Shown here piece by piece: positions 24,836 to 38,300 of a DNA stretch of 64,000 nt. The DNA is taken from NCBI GenBank assembly GCA_933228675.1, contig OW121744.1:24454640-24518639 (forward strand). Direction: 5' to 3'. The stretch is from Stomorhina lunata. Its lineage: Eukaryota; Arthropoda; Insecta; Diptera; Rhiniidae. A program made the position numbers and the translations under genes. Numbering within the stretch: position 1 is the first letter of the stretch; each line of letters opens with the position of its first letter. The notes below the pieces were generated by a model. It was not told the DNA's origin. It ran no database searches and saw only the letters and a list, made by a program, of their open reading frames with translations.

Positions 24836-24839
24836 TTTT

Positions 24840-24870
<31 letters not shown>

Positions 24871-24900
24871 TTATTAATTTATTTATTTTATTTTTTATTG
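24836..24900. repeat. ATT trinucleotide microsatellite
   Basis: A run of TTATTATTATTATTATT type repeats, partly interrupted, directly at the 3' end of the transposase-like gene. Confidence 0.85.
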
Positions 24901-26891
24901 TTAATGGCAAGTTGTTCAAAAAAGGGCCAATTGCTTTCCGGCATTAGTTTTTTTAAACTTATTAGATCATCATATTTTTGTTTTTTAATGCCAATGGAAC
25001 TTTTGTAAATTGGAGACAAATTTATACCGAGATCAAAATAATTTTTCTTATGGGGAGATAAAAGGAACTCATCTTCAAATTTTAATTTGTAGAACATGCC
25101 ATGTTCATTATATTTTAAACACTTTATATCTGTGACTTGCGGATCACCCGCTTTTATTCCAGGTCTTATAGATTGATAAAATTTAATTTTTTTAAAATCT
25201 TTGAAAAAACTGTGTTCGAGATAGTGGACCTTGTAAGGAGATGGATTATCTCTGGCATTTTCGATTAGATGAACGAAATCTTTTGGAACAAAAAGTTCTT
25301 TTCGATTAGAGAGTGGACCGAATCGCACTCCATTTGTGTATGGCCTACACAAAGAAACTTTTGAAAAATTTCTGTATGGTTTTTTAAGGCGATCAGCTGC
25401 AAGGTATTAGCTAAAGTGGTATTTCTATTTTGAGTGGCGCAGCCATCGCTATATAAGACAGTAGGTAAAGAAAAATTTACGTATTTTTGAAAAAAATCAT
25501 ATATGCATGAAGAAAATATATTTGAGTCCATAGCACCTTCACCTTCATGCCACACATAACAATGCACGTCCAAGTTTTCGTCATTAAAAATGGTGAATTG
25601 GTGTACTGCTAGTCTTTGTTTAAAGTATATAGCTCCAGCAGGAATTTGGGGTAATAATTGGACGGCTTGGACGTCAAGCGTGAACATGTTTATTTCATTA
25701 CGCTTGGCTTTTTTCTTGTCCTTAGCCTTTTCTTCGCGAGCTTGTCTTTTTTCAAGTATATGTTTTTCGTAACGATCTTTTTCAATATTGCCCTTTCTTT
25801 GAGCAAAACATACATCACATTGATCTTTTTTAGGTTTAAATAGACCAATGTTTAGTGAGTGAATAATTTTTAAAAAAGTTCCATAAGAAGCTTTTTCTTC
25901 AAAAATGTCTACATTACATAAATGGTTTTCATAAAGCCTGTAAATTTCTTTAATTGAAGTGTACATTAAATCAAAATATTGCTTATTTGTTGAAGCTCTG
26001 CAATAATGGCTTTCCATTTTGGGCAGACTCAAAATGAAGCGTTTAGCACTTTCATGCTTTTTTGAAACAGCGGTATTTTTTTCTTTTCTTTTTTCAAGAG
26101 GTATGCCATATTTGTTCACGGTAAGAACCCAATTCCTAACACTCCACTCTTTCAGGCCAAATGTGTTAAGAAACATCTTTTTGCAAACGGGAACCATTGT
26201 GCTTTCAACTTTTAGGTTGTAATATAAAGTACAAGATCGTTTTTGTGTTTTATTTTGAGTTCGACGACGCTTCACACCTTTTCGTTGGACCAAACTGCTT
26301 ATTAATACTTTTCGTTGTGCCCAGGAAACTTGATTCCAAAAAGAGTAAAAAATGTGTTTTCTCTGGTGCTCAGTAATTTTGCTACAGTCTTTTCCGCAAG
26401 TTTGGCCATCACATCTTGGCTTCAATACTCTTTTTTCACGCTTGATCTTTCCACGAACCTTGCCCTCTACAGTTTTGATGCTGAAGTATGATTTTCCTTC
26501 TAACCGCAATTGCTTTTTTTTATTTTTTTCCCACACATCTGGTTTGCTTTGCCCTTTTCCTCTTTTACTTTTTCTTAAAACTCCGGACTGCTCATCTAAA
26601 GTACTATTACGAAATAATTCACCATTGACGACGATTCTGATGACGGATGGTAAGAAGATCCAGAATATTCAAAGTCGTTTTGCGTGGGAGAACTACTGGT
26701 TGGCAATATAAAGTGGCCTGTTTTTTCGTCCAAAACCAATTGATTATGGTGGTCATTATCGGTTTCAGTAACATTAACTGAGCTGGCAAACATTCCTGTA
26801 ATTTCGTCTAGAATTTTCTTCTCCATAGTTACTAAATAAATAAAAAACAAAGATCAAAACTGAAAAAATTAATAAAACTTATTTTCTTACC
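24888..26891 (-). pseudogene. Transposon-derived DDE/RNase H-like protein gene, two frameshifts
   Basis: A minus-strand gene of about 640 codons in three frames. A 5' exon ends CAAG at 26891. A 59-base intron (26890-26832, GTAAGA ... TTTATTTAG) is followed by ATG 26826. The N-terminal part (MEKKILDEITGMF..., acidic/Ser-rich) shifts frame near 26620, continuing with NGELFRNSTLDEQSGVLRKS and then the 26536-25265 frame. That holds CDGQTCGKDCSKITEHQRKH and VCKKMFLNTFGLKEWSVRNW, then a zinc-like CDVC, FTLDVQAVQLLPQIPAGAIY, CYVWHEGEGAMDS, LYSDGCATQNRNTTLANTLQ and GHTQMECDSVHS. A second shift near 25305 leads to the C-terminal 150 residues. This layout matches a family of multi-copy proteins in arthropods and cnidarians that I believe are transposases with an RNase H-like catalytic core (DUF7869-like). 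I cannot confirm the family name. No terminal repeats identified. Confidence 0.75.
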
Positions 26892-28149
26892 TTGTATTAA
26901 TTTCAGCCAGTTAACAAAATGATTTTTTAGATCGAATGTGAAATATAAGTGGCTTTTCTTTTTTAAATTACTTTTATCAACATCACTTTCTTTTTATTTT
27001 TTTAGTAAATTAATTTTTTTTTCGAAATTAGTTAACTATTTTTAACACGAGTTCACTATTCAATGATTATAATTTAAAAAATTTTTCTTATTTAAATAAA
27101 AGTAACGGGATAATTAGTTTAAATAATTGATAATTTTGTTGTAAGAGAAAATTTAACAATAACAAAATAAGTGATAGTTTGGAGTAAAACAAAAGTAAGT
27201 ATTAAAACCAGTTTTTGATAAATTTAAAATAAGATAAATTCAATATACAGTTATTTCTTTTAAAATAAAAGAATAATTAGGGTGGATCATATCGATAAAA
27301 GACATTTGTGATATGAAACATAATTTCGAGAGTAATGTGCAGCACCAAAAATTTTTCCATTAAGTTCCAGATATTTTAATTATTTCAAAAGTAAAAGGCT
27401 AGTGGATGAGGTTCTGACATTTCTAACTTTAAATATAAAGAAATGTATGTTTTGAAAGAAAACATCATTTTATCTGGAGTTAACGAGGTTCTTAAAGTAA
27501 TTAATTTAAGAACTTATTGCCAAAAAAAAAAAAAAAATGCTTTGACTGGCTTGAAACTTTCGGTATATTTTCTCCCTCTCTAGAATGAAAAACAATGTAT
27601 ATAAGATTTCAGAATTTCCTATTATTAGTATAAAAAAATTCAATTTTTAATGCAAATGTCATTTTGTATGGCGCTTACGAGATTTTAGAAATGGCTTTAA
27701 ATTATTTTTTTTCATACAAAGTTGTCAAGATGAGATTGCAGACAGATGGCTAAGGGTAATTTAGGGTAATTTTTCCGAAGCAAATTTATCAAAACTTTGG
27801 CTCTGTGTGTGCAGTCGCCCATCCTATTAAAATTACGTGTGTGAAGAGTACCATAGATGAACTTGCAGGTTAGCAAAAGAATTCCTAAATCATGCGTAGT
27901 TAATTTTTACCGTTGATACTCGTCGCCTGGCCTCGAGAATTTTTGAAAAAAAATTGCCTTAGGGTAACTGCTTGGACCCTAGGGCAATGTCATAATTTTT
28001 AATGTTTCAATCGAGGGTTGCTAATTCTTGGAGACTAGATGACAGTTTACCGTTTAAGTGGAAATAAGCTGCGTTAGTTAAAAAAATGGTATTAAAAGTT
28101 GCTTAAATCAAAGTCACTTGCTTTTAGTTTTAATTATGATAGAACTTCA
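26892..28149. other. AT-rich intergenic, no gene seen
   Basis: May hold the promoter of the transposase-like gene. The stretch 27740-28030 is less AT-rich and has TAAGGGTAATTTAGGGTAAT, a short tandem phrase, but no gene. Confidence 0.45.
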
Positions 28150-28440
28150 GATCCTCTTTTAAAACTTTATGAATAATCGCTCTTAGAAGTCCCAGTAAGA
28201 GTCGCGGTCAATGTTTCAGGAGTCTTTGAAGATCTACTGGGCCCTTGCCTAGATATTCATAGCCGAAGAAGTTGCGTGGCATCTCTAAACCTACGAACGA
28301 ACTCAATTTACGTATTCTCCCAATATCGAACTTTGAACAAAATTGTCGGCAAACAATTAAGTAAGAATCATTACTCATAAAAAATGTCTCCACAGCGAAC
28401 GCGCAATGCTCACACGACCACTGTAACATTGTGTCGATTC
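28150..28440 (-). pseudogene. Tc1/mariner-related transposase, N-terminal fragment (DUF4817-like)
   Basis: The minus strand reads WSCEHCAFAVETFFMSNDSY then LIVCRQFCSKFDIGRIRK, matching the N-terminal helix-turn-helix region of a transposase group common in insects (YEHRAFAVETYF type). A frame change gives RRFRDATQ and RQGPSRSSKTPETL, the GRPRS-TPE linker. The catalytic domain is absent. A MITE lies 80 bp away at 28521-28655. Confidence 0.75.
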
Positions 28441-28520
28441 CAGTTAAATGACATGCACATTGATTATGCTAGATCTTGGACGATAACTTGCAATTTGACT
28501 TTAACTTTGGCCATGAGTAT

Positions 28521-28655
28521 GGGTCTGTTCACAAATTCGTAAAGCTATTGTCGCTGATTTTTATTTTCCCCCTGTGTAAAACATTTTAATTCCTAAACCG
28601 TAACAAAAGTCATAACCCCTCCCCCAAAAGCTTTACGTAATTTGTGAACAGCCCC
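28521..28655. mobile_element. MITE with ~26-bp terminal inverted repeats
   Basis: The left end GGGTCTGTTCACAAATTCGT (from 28521) and the inverted right end (to 28655) match over 26-27 bases with one substitution and one indel. TAT flanks both sides. Its interior is non-coding. The ends share CTGTTC with the 3683-3857 element but otherwise differ. Confidence 0.75.
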
Positions 28656-29384
28656 TATGGACTTAAATCAACATCTTATAAACCAAATCATGTGTACAAT
28701 GTAATGAAATTTTATAGAAGATTTTTTTGGTTGATTCACTAGAAAACGCCTTTACATATAGGCCCCTCACGCACTAAAAACTTACCATCCCTTTATTCCA
28801 TTTTAACTTCATGGGTGTTTCTTTAAAATAAATACAAACGCATAGCGATTTGTGATCAAATATTTAATTTTAGATGCAAAATATACCTGCAAAATATTGT
28901 TAAAAAATTCAAATCTGAACAAAATAAGAGCCATCACACGATCTACATTGCTCTAATGGTTTGGTTCGTTAAGTCTCCAAAAATAGTAAAAATTATTCTA
29001 TTATATATTTTTTCTACACCTGATACACACTACTACTAACAAAACATACTGCTGCTCTCCCTGCGTTATTTCTTATGTTATAGCAAAGAATTATGCTTGT
29101 GAAGACACAGTATTACTAAATGATGTTAGGTGTAACCACTGTATAATTTAGGAAAGACTTTTTTACCACGAGACATTTTTAAAAATCGCTGAAATATTAA
29201 AAAAGCAGCTTGATTGCTAACATTGTGTTTACAGAAACCATTTAATTTTTTTTTTTTTCAAAACTTAAATTTTTTTGAGCGCGCTTAAACTAAATAAATA
29301 GAATTTGTTCTATTTTATATGAAAATAATAGCTAAAAACGCTTAAAAGTGTAAAGAATAATAATTTTATTTATAGTATCACATC
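28656..29384. other. Spacer and presumed promoter/leader of the thr-like gene
   Basis: AT-rich. No TATA box stands out. The bases immediately before ATG 29385 (CATC) are an acceptable fly start context. Confidence 0.4.
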
Positions 29385-32300
29385 ATGGATAAAGATTTTG
29401 AGTCAGAATTGAAAGGATCGCTAAGCGAAGCCACTGCCGCCAAACAACTAATAGCCAAATATTTTAAACGCTATGGAGATTCTAGCTTTCCGGAGGCTAA
29501 GAAATATCAATTGACATTTGCCAGTAAAATCATGTCTGCAATATCAAAATGTGAAACTAAACATCTGGATATTTATTGCAGTATAATCATGGAGATTTTC
29601 GCTGATCTTTTGTGTCCAGAGGCCAGTGCTAAATATTGGACATTGTATGTTAATTATATTAGATATTTTCATTATTTACTAATCGGAAAGGTAAGTAAAT
29701 GCATATAATAACATTAAATATAAGTTGGCAAACACCATAAAACATTGGCTTCCAGAAAGTGCTTAACTCAGATTGGGTTTTCTAATGATTTTTTTGTCTG
29801 TCTAATCTTGTCCAAACTAATTTAAGAGTTACACAAATTAGTATATTCTTGGTATGGGGAAAAAAACTGTCCTATATGGATCTCATTTTAAACCCCTTCC
29901 CAGAATACGTTTTAAAATGAGACAGCCTATTTTGGTTTCTAGGTATAACTACGTTTAAAATTCTTTAAAATCGGTTAAAAGATTGACGCACAAATTAAGT
30001 TAATAATGTCGATTTGGCCAATATATGGTATGTATCAATAATAACAAATATGGTATTTTGGAGGTTAAACATCAATCATTCTAGTTCAGTATTCGATAGT
30101 CGAGGAGAGAGGTATTTACTTACTTAAGTGGCCTGTATTTACAACCTGTAAAGCTTCAAGGGCGAGCATATTTTAGAATTTCATGTGCTTCGGTCTAGTG
30201 TGAATGTTTTTCAAATTCTTTAAATGATTTTCCTCTACTCAGTTTTTCTATCGAAGTTTCGGACGTAATCTTCCACGATTTTACTTGGTATCATATTCGA
30301 ACACTTTTCTTGCTGAAGTATTTTTATCCATTTAAGCAATATGTTCTAGACAACGCAGCCAAATGTTCAGATAATATTTATAAATCATATCGAAAATATT
30401 AAATCGTCTGCAAAACGTAAAATAAGCCTCCCATTTTTTATAACAAAAATTTATAAATCGTTAAAAATGTCTCTAGCTGGGACAGGCAAAGCTTGTCCCA
30501 GCATTTTTATACATTTATCCTTAAAATATACCAATGTTATCTAACTACATATATACATATATTATTTTAACCATACATTTCAATTAAATCCCTTACAGAA
30601 AGAATTTGAAAAAGCCTCTTTGATCTACAAACACATTTCATCATACAAAAACAAATTACAAACTAGTGAAAATAGTATGACATTCATCAATATCTACTGC
30701 TATCATCTGGTTCTGCAAAACATGTATAAATCACAAAATAAAGAAATGGCACTACGGGAAGCTACCCAGGTTGTAGAAAAACTAACCAAACTATTTAAAG
30801 AAATTTTGGAGACAAATAAAAAACAAAACTTCCAATATCCTGATGTACTAAAAAATACATTGACATGGTTAAATGCACACAGTAAAGCCGGAACTATTTA
30901 TCAAATTATTAACAATTTACCCCAAGATAAAGTTAAGCGAATGTTTAATGAATTATTTGCACTATATGGAAGTCAAACAATAGAATTACCTACAAATGGC
31001 GATGAAATTCAGGAACAAGCCAAATTTATTATTGAAATTTTATATATTCTACTACAGTTCGATATAATGGATAAAATGCAATTACAAATAAGTCTACTAC
31101 TTCTGTCACACTGTCGCACAGAATGTCGATTACAATCAAATAAACTTATTGCCGAATCATTTCTTTTGTTGTACGATTATTTTAAGTTACTATGTACCCA
31201 AAATCCAATTACAGATTTTCAGAATGTTTATAGTTTATGCTGTGAACGTTTTATTGAACTTTTTAACCAACATTCCAAAACTTTAATTACTGAGCCATGG
31301 TTTGGTGATTTTCTAGTATTAATATTTTTTATGCATTCGCAACTACAACATGTAGCTATATTTAATTGCTTTTGGAGACAAATGAATCAAATGAATTGTT
31401 TTAAATCAATGTTTCAATTGTTAATGGAATCAATGAAATTAGCACCTTGTATTTCGAGTGAAACAAAACTATTCACAATTATCTGCTGTAAGAGTACACG
31501 GAAACATGTTATACTATCATTTGCTCAAATTGCTTTGACCGGTTTTGTATTCTATTGCCAAAATGTCAGTAAAGATGATGACAAACTTATGAAAAAAGAA
31601 GATCAAGAAACTAATGTAAGTATTAGCTTTCAAATAATCACCCCTTTCGCGAATATCATCTCCCACGGGAACCGTATTCCCAAAACTTTTTTCTTATATG
31701 TTTTACAGTGTTAAAAAATTTTTGGGAACACGATTCCCATGGGAGACGATATTTATTATACCATTTCCAAATGTATTTTATATTTTTCTGAATAATTATC
31801 AGGCATGTCACAAATTTCGTTCGGAACTGAAACCATTCTGTAATTGAATTCCAATTGAAATCCTATTGAAATCCAATTGTTCTGTGACATGGCTGGTAAT
31901 TCAGAATTTTCTATTGCATTTCAGAATGTTTCATTTGTGTTATAAATAAGATTTTCCTAATTATCCAATGGAACTTCTGAAGTTTAATTCAAAAGTTATG
32001 AAATAAAATTGGAAAATTCAGAAATAAAATTGATTAATTCTGAAATTTAAATTTAATATTCTAAAATAGAATTTGAAATGGTGTAGAATAATATCGAATA
32101 TAATAAAAATATAATTAATGTTTTCTATTATCTGTTCAATCTTATTTACTCAGCATATAGATAACTACAAAGAAATGATACAAAACAATCTGCTATTGAT
32201 ACTAAATTATGCCTTTAAAATAATTGACAAAATGGACTGCATTACCAGCAACTCTCAAGAAATAGAAATAATTTTAACACGCTTCAAGCAGGCCACATTA

Positions 32301-35300
32301 AATTGTAAAACCCATGAACAAGCTAATACCTGTATATCGATATGTGAACTATTTCTAAAAATTAAAACAAAAATATCTGCCAAGGAATGGCCACTGCTCT
32401 TAAGGCGGCTATATAAAACCGTAATAATACATGACCCTCATACTGGTCGCGATATACAAATGTGCTATATAGCTTCAATATTCAATGAATCAAAAACAGA
32501 ATTTGATATTAATCAAATACGTGCACAAATAAATGTATTTTATGCTGTCGGAAGCACAAGTGATCCACAACAACTGCCAACAATACCTCAGGAAAACTGC
32601 TTAATTAATTTATACTACACAACTAAATGTTTATTCAGACCCCAGTTGGAGTCTACGCATAAAAAGTTATTGCATTGGCTAGAGAGTCAACACATTTTAA
32701 AATATCACAAATCTAACACTGCCCTCCTACATTCTCTCATTAAATCATCCCAATCTCATTATGATTTTGTTGTTATAGCAAAATTAGGTAAACTGCAAAC
32801 ATATGCTATGGCGAAAATTTCATCTTTATATAAATCTTTAAAATCAAAAGCAAAAGAACCGGGTGCTCTAAGTCGTCTGGATCAATTGACATTTGGTCAT
32901 ATTTGTAATATACTTTTAAACGAGATGGGGACAAATAAAACATTGTTAATAGAGTCCAAAGATATGAATGAAGAACTATTAGAAAATCTGCTCCTGCGAG
33001 AAGAAATGACGACGATGACAATATCTAACGATTTGAAACGTTTTGATTTGGCTTGGGAAGCATTTAAGGCATTTGAAGACTTTTATGAAAGGGTAAGTAA
33101 GTTATGTGCTAAAATTGCACAAAGTTTTAAAATTAGTTGAGATAATAAAATTGGTTGTATAATTGTAAACATTTTACAGTAAATTTTTCAAAAATTTACT
33201 TTTTATTGTAAATTTTTCAAAAATTTACTTTTTATAGTAGATTTTTCAAAAATTTACTTCTTAAAGTAAATTTTTTAAAAATTTACTTTTTATAGTAAAT
33301 TTTTCAAAAATTTACTTTTTATTTTCAAAAATTTACTTTTTATAGTAAATTTTTCAAAAATTTACTTTTTATAGTAAATTTTTCAAAAATTTACTTTTTA
33401 TAGTAAATTTTTCAAAAATTTACTTTTTATAGTAAATTTTTCAAAAATTTACTTTTTATAGTAAATTTTTCAAAAATTTACTTTTTATAGTAAATTTTTC
33501 AAAAATTTACTTTTTATAGTAAATTTTTCAAAAATTTACTTTTTATAGTAAATTTTTCAAAAATTTACTTTTTATAGTAAATTTTTCAAAAATTTACTTT
33601 TTATAGTAAATTTTTCAAAAATTTACTTTTTATAGTAAATTTTTCAAAAATTTACTTTTTATAGTAAATTTTTCAAAAATTTACTTTTTATAGTAAATTT
33701 TTTAAAAATTTACTTTTTATAGAAAATTTTTCAAAAATTTACTTTTTATAGTAAATTTTTCAAAAATTTACTTTTTATAGTAAATTTTTCAAAAATTTAC
33801 TTTTTATAGGAATTTTTTCAAAAATTTACTTTTTATAGGAAATTTTTCAAAAATTTACTTTTTATAGGAAATTTTTCAAAAATTTACTTTTTATAGGAAA
33901 TTTTTCAAAAATTTACTTTTTATAGGAAATTTTTCAAACATTTACTTTTTATAGGAAATTTTTCAAAAATTTACTTTTTATAGGAAATTTTTCAAAAATT
34001 TACTTTTTATAGGAAATTTTTCAAAAATTTACTTTTTATAGGAAATTTTTCAAAAATTTACTTTTTATAGGAAATTTTTCAAAAATTTACTTTTTATAGG
34101 AAATTTTTCAAAAATTTACTTTTTATAGGAAATTTTTCAAAAATTTACTTTTTATAGTAAATTTTTCAAAAATTTACTTTTTATAGTAAATTTTTCAAAA
34201 ATTTACTTTTTATAGGAAATTTTTCAAAAATTTACTTTTTATAGGAAATTTTTCAAAAATTTACTTTTTATAGGAAATTTTTCAAAAATTTACTTTTTAT
34301 AGGAAATTTTTCAAAAATTTACTTTTTATAGGAAATTTTTCAAAAATTTACTTTTTATAGGAAATTTTTCAAAAATTTACTTTTTATAGGAAATTTTTCA
34401 AAAATTTACTTTTTATAGGAAATTTTTCAAAAATTTACTTTTTATAGGAAATTTTTCAAAAATTTACTTTTTATAGGAAATTTTTCAAAAATTTACTTTT
34501 TATAGGAAATTTTTCAAAAATTTACTTTTTATAGGAAATTTTTCAAAAATTTACTTTTTATAGGAAATTTTTCAAAAATTTACTTTTTATAGGAAATTTT
34601 TCAAAAATTTACTTTTTATAGGAAATTTTTCAAAAATTTACTTTTTATAGGAAATTTTTCAAAAATTTACTTTTTATAGGAAATTTTTCAAAAATTTACT
34701 TTTTATAGGAAATTTTTCAAAAATTTACTTTTTATAGGAAATTTTTCAAAAATTTACTTTTTATAGGAAATTTTTCAAAAATTTACTTTTTATAGGAAAT
34801 TTTTCAAAAATTTACTTTTTATAGGAAATTTTTCAAAAATTTACTTTTTATAGGAAATTTTTCAAAAATTTACTTTTTATAGGAAATTTTTCAAAAATTT
34901 ACTTTTTATAGGAAATTTTTCAAAAATTTACTTTTTATAGGAAATTTTTCAAAAATTTACTTTTTATAGGAAATTTTTTTTAAAAACTTACTTTTTATAG
35001 GAAAATTTTCAAAAATTTACTTTTTATAGTAACACTTATGGGTAAATTTAATTTTTAATTGTTGAATTTAAAATGTTGACTGTTTCGGCAAATAAGGAAC
35101 CACAAATGATCAATATATCGTAGTATATCCTGTTTTTTTCTTATTGCATAGTGTTATCAATCGCTCAGATGTTATTTCGGATCGAATTTGAAAAACTCCG
35201 CATACAAATCATTATTATTACTGGTAATTTTTAATAAAATATTTATTTATTTTTGCAATAGTATGACAGTGAAGCTATAACAATGGATGATGCTATTATC

Positions 35301-38300
35301 GATTGGGAGAATATATTAGATGATCTAGCGGCTATAGCGCTTTGTTTACAACTCTCCGGTTACATAGAACACTGCACAAAAGTATGGCTGCTACATTACA
35401 AGTGTTCACGCCTAATACAAGATGGATTTTCCGCCCTAAGAGGACTTGCATTCTTTTGTCAATACTCTGAACATTTTGAAAATAATACAAATTGCAGCAA
35501 CCACCTTCAGTTGGACAAAGAAATTGAGAACAATTTCCTTACTATAACACAAGAACTAGAAAATTTAGCCAACATTCAAAGAAAAATCTATCAGAATTAT
35601 GTTTTATTGGCCGTGTTGCAAATCGCTTATTACTATGCACGCTCATTACGTTTGTCTTTTGCCCAAATGTTACTTCAATACGTGGAAGAGAAACATGCCG
35701 AACTACCAGGACGTCAGGGACGTTATGACATCATTATGGCAACCATGGATGCCATTAAATTTCGTTTATTGTGGAAACATAACGATATAAAAGGAACTAT
35801 AGAGGAGAAAGTATCACGTACCAATGCTGAGAATTTATTACTGCACAGTTGTCTGTTGCATGAAGTCGAGGAAACTTTAGATCGTTTACATGATTTCTCT
35901 CACATCAGCTCTAATGATGGACTATTGTATTCGATTTTAATTGTAGATCTAGTGCAAGAATTAGCTGAATGTACAGCTAATCGTTTGTGTGATAATTTTC
36001 TAAATGCAGTTTTCATTGCCTCGTGTAGGATTGCATTTCATATGGGTCTGGCGTTACGTCTTGTCCAGATCATGGGTATGTGGATGTGGGTGAACTTACA
36101 AATGGAAGATGTTGATAGGGCACAGGTAAGTTATATATTTAAAATATTTAATACCACAAAATTAAGTAATTTGTTCGACTTAATCATGATAAATGATTTA
36201 CATTCCCAAATTTTTACAGACCAAACTAAAAATAATTGAATACGTGATGGGTATAAAAAGTCTTAAGGAGTTGACTGAAAAAAGTACAAAATCCGTAAGT
36301 GATATTCAATCAAGTACTATTTCGGCCCAAACCTGTTCAGAGCTGAAGACTCCAAATAGACATAATCCAGGCATGGAGGCAATACGTCGTTTGGCACAAG
36401 TTCAATTGTCGCCAATAAAAACGGTAATTTTAAAAAATAGTTCTATGCTACAAATAAAATTATTTTTGTGACTTTTTGTTTTTTGGTATCAAAATTTTAT
36501 AAAGAAAATTTTTAGGTATACAAATTTTATATAGAAAATTTTTTGGTATAAAAATTTTATATAGAAAATTTTTCAGTATAAAAATTTTATAAAGAAATTT
36601 TTTTGATATAAAAATTATATATAAAATTTTTTTTGGTATTTATTAAAATTTTATGTAGAAAAGTTTTCGGTATAAAAATTTTATATAGAAAATTTTTCGG
36701 TATAAAAATTTTATATATCAAATTTTTCGGTGTAAAAATTTTATATAGAAAATTTTTCGGTATAAAAATGTTATATAGAAAATTTTTCGGTATAAAAATT
36801 TTATATAGAAAATTTTTTGTAGAAAATTTTTTTGGATAAAAATTTTTAACAGAAAATTTTTCGGTATAAAATTTTTTTACGTAAAATTTTTCGATATAAA
36901 AATTGTATATAGAAAATTTTTATATAGAAAATTTTTCGGTATAAAAAGTTTATATAGAACATTTTTTGGTATAAAAATTTTATATAGAAAATTTTTTGGT
37001 ATAAAAATGTTATATAAAAAATTTTTGGTATAAAAATTTTATATAGAAAATTTTTCGGTATAAAAATTTTATATAGAAATTTTTTCGGTATAAAAATTTT
37101 ATTTAGAAAATTTTTTGATATAAAAATTTTATATAGAAAATTTTTCGGTATAAAAATTTTATATAGAAAATTTTTCGGTATAAAAATTTTTTATTGAAAA
37201 TTTTTCGATATAAATATTTTTGGATAAAAATTTTTTACAGAAAATTTTTCGGTATAAAATTTTTTTACAGAAAATTTTTCGGTATAAAATTTTTATATAG
37301 AAAATTTTTTGATATGAAATTTTTGTATAGAAAATTTTTTGGTATAAAAATTTTATATAGAAAATTTTTTGGTATAAAAATTTTATATAGAAAGTTTTTC
37401 GGTATAAAAATTTTTTATAGAAAGTTTTTCGGTATAAAAATTTTATATAGAAAATTTTTCGGTATAAAAATTTTTTATTGAAAATTTTTCGATATAAATT
37501 TTTTTGGATAAAAATTTTTTACAGAAAACTTTTCGGCATAAAATTTTTTTACAGAAAATTTTTCGGTATAAAATTTTTATATAGAAAATTTTTTGATATG
37601 AAATTTTTGTATAGAACATTTTTTGGTATAAAAATTTTATATAGAAAATTTTTTGGTATACAAATTTTATATAGAAATTTTTTCGGTATAATTTGTATAT
37701 AGAAAATTTTTCGGTATAAAATTTTTATATAGAAAATTTTTCGGTATAAAAATTTTATATAGAAAATTTTTTGGTATAAAAATTTTATATAGAAAATTTT
37801 TTGGTATAAAAATTTTATATAGAAAATTTTTTGGTATAAAAATTTTATATAGAAAGTTTTTCGGTATAAAAATTTTTTATAGATAGTTTTTCGGTATAAA
37901 AATTTTTATAGAAAATTTTCTATATAAAAATTTTATGTCAAAAAATTTCCTATATAAAAGTAGGAAATAGGAAATTTTTTGATATACAAATTTTATATAG
38001 AAAATTTTTTGATATAAAAATTTTTGGATAAAAATTGTTTACAGATAATTCTTTGGTATCAAATTTTTACATAGAAAATTTTTTGATATAAAATTTTTAT
38101 ATAGAAAATTTTTTGGTATAAAAATTTTATATAGAAAATTTTTCGGTATAAAAAGTTTATATAGAACATTTTTTGGTATAAAAATTTTATATAGAAAATT
38201 TTTTGGTATAAAAATGTTATATAAAAAATTTTTGGTATAAAAATTTTATATAGAAAATTTTATATAAAAAATTTTTCGGTATAAAAATTTTTTATAGAAA

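Noticed and set aside
26596..26640. Tiny intron explaining the first frame break of the transposase-like gene
   Set aside because: The only GT-AG span available is about 27 bases, too short for splicing, and it does not restore the frame.
32118..32153. ATG 32118 as a start of a separate gene
   Set aside because: This is intron sequence read through in frame. A clean AG acceptor at 32152-32153 begins exon 3 in phase 0.
33177..35032. Regular 29-bp repeats as a CRISPR array
   Set aside because: Units are head-to-tail with no spacers, in an intron of an animal gene.
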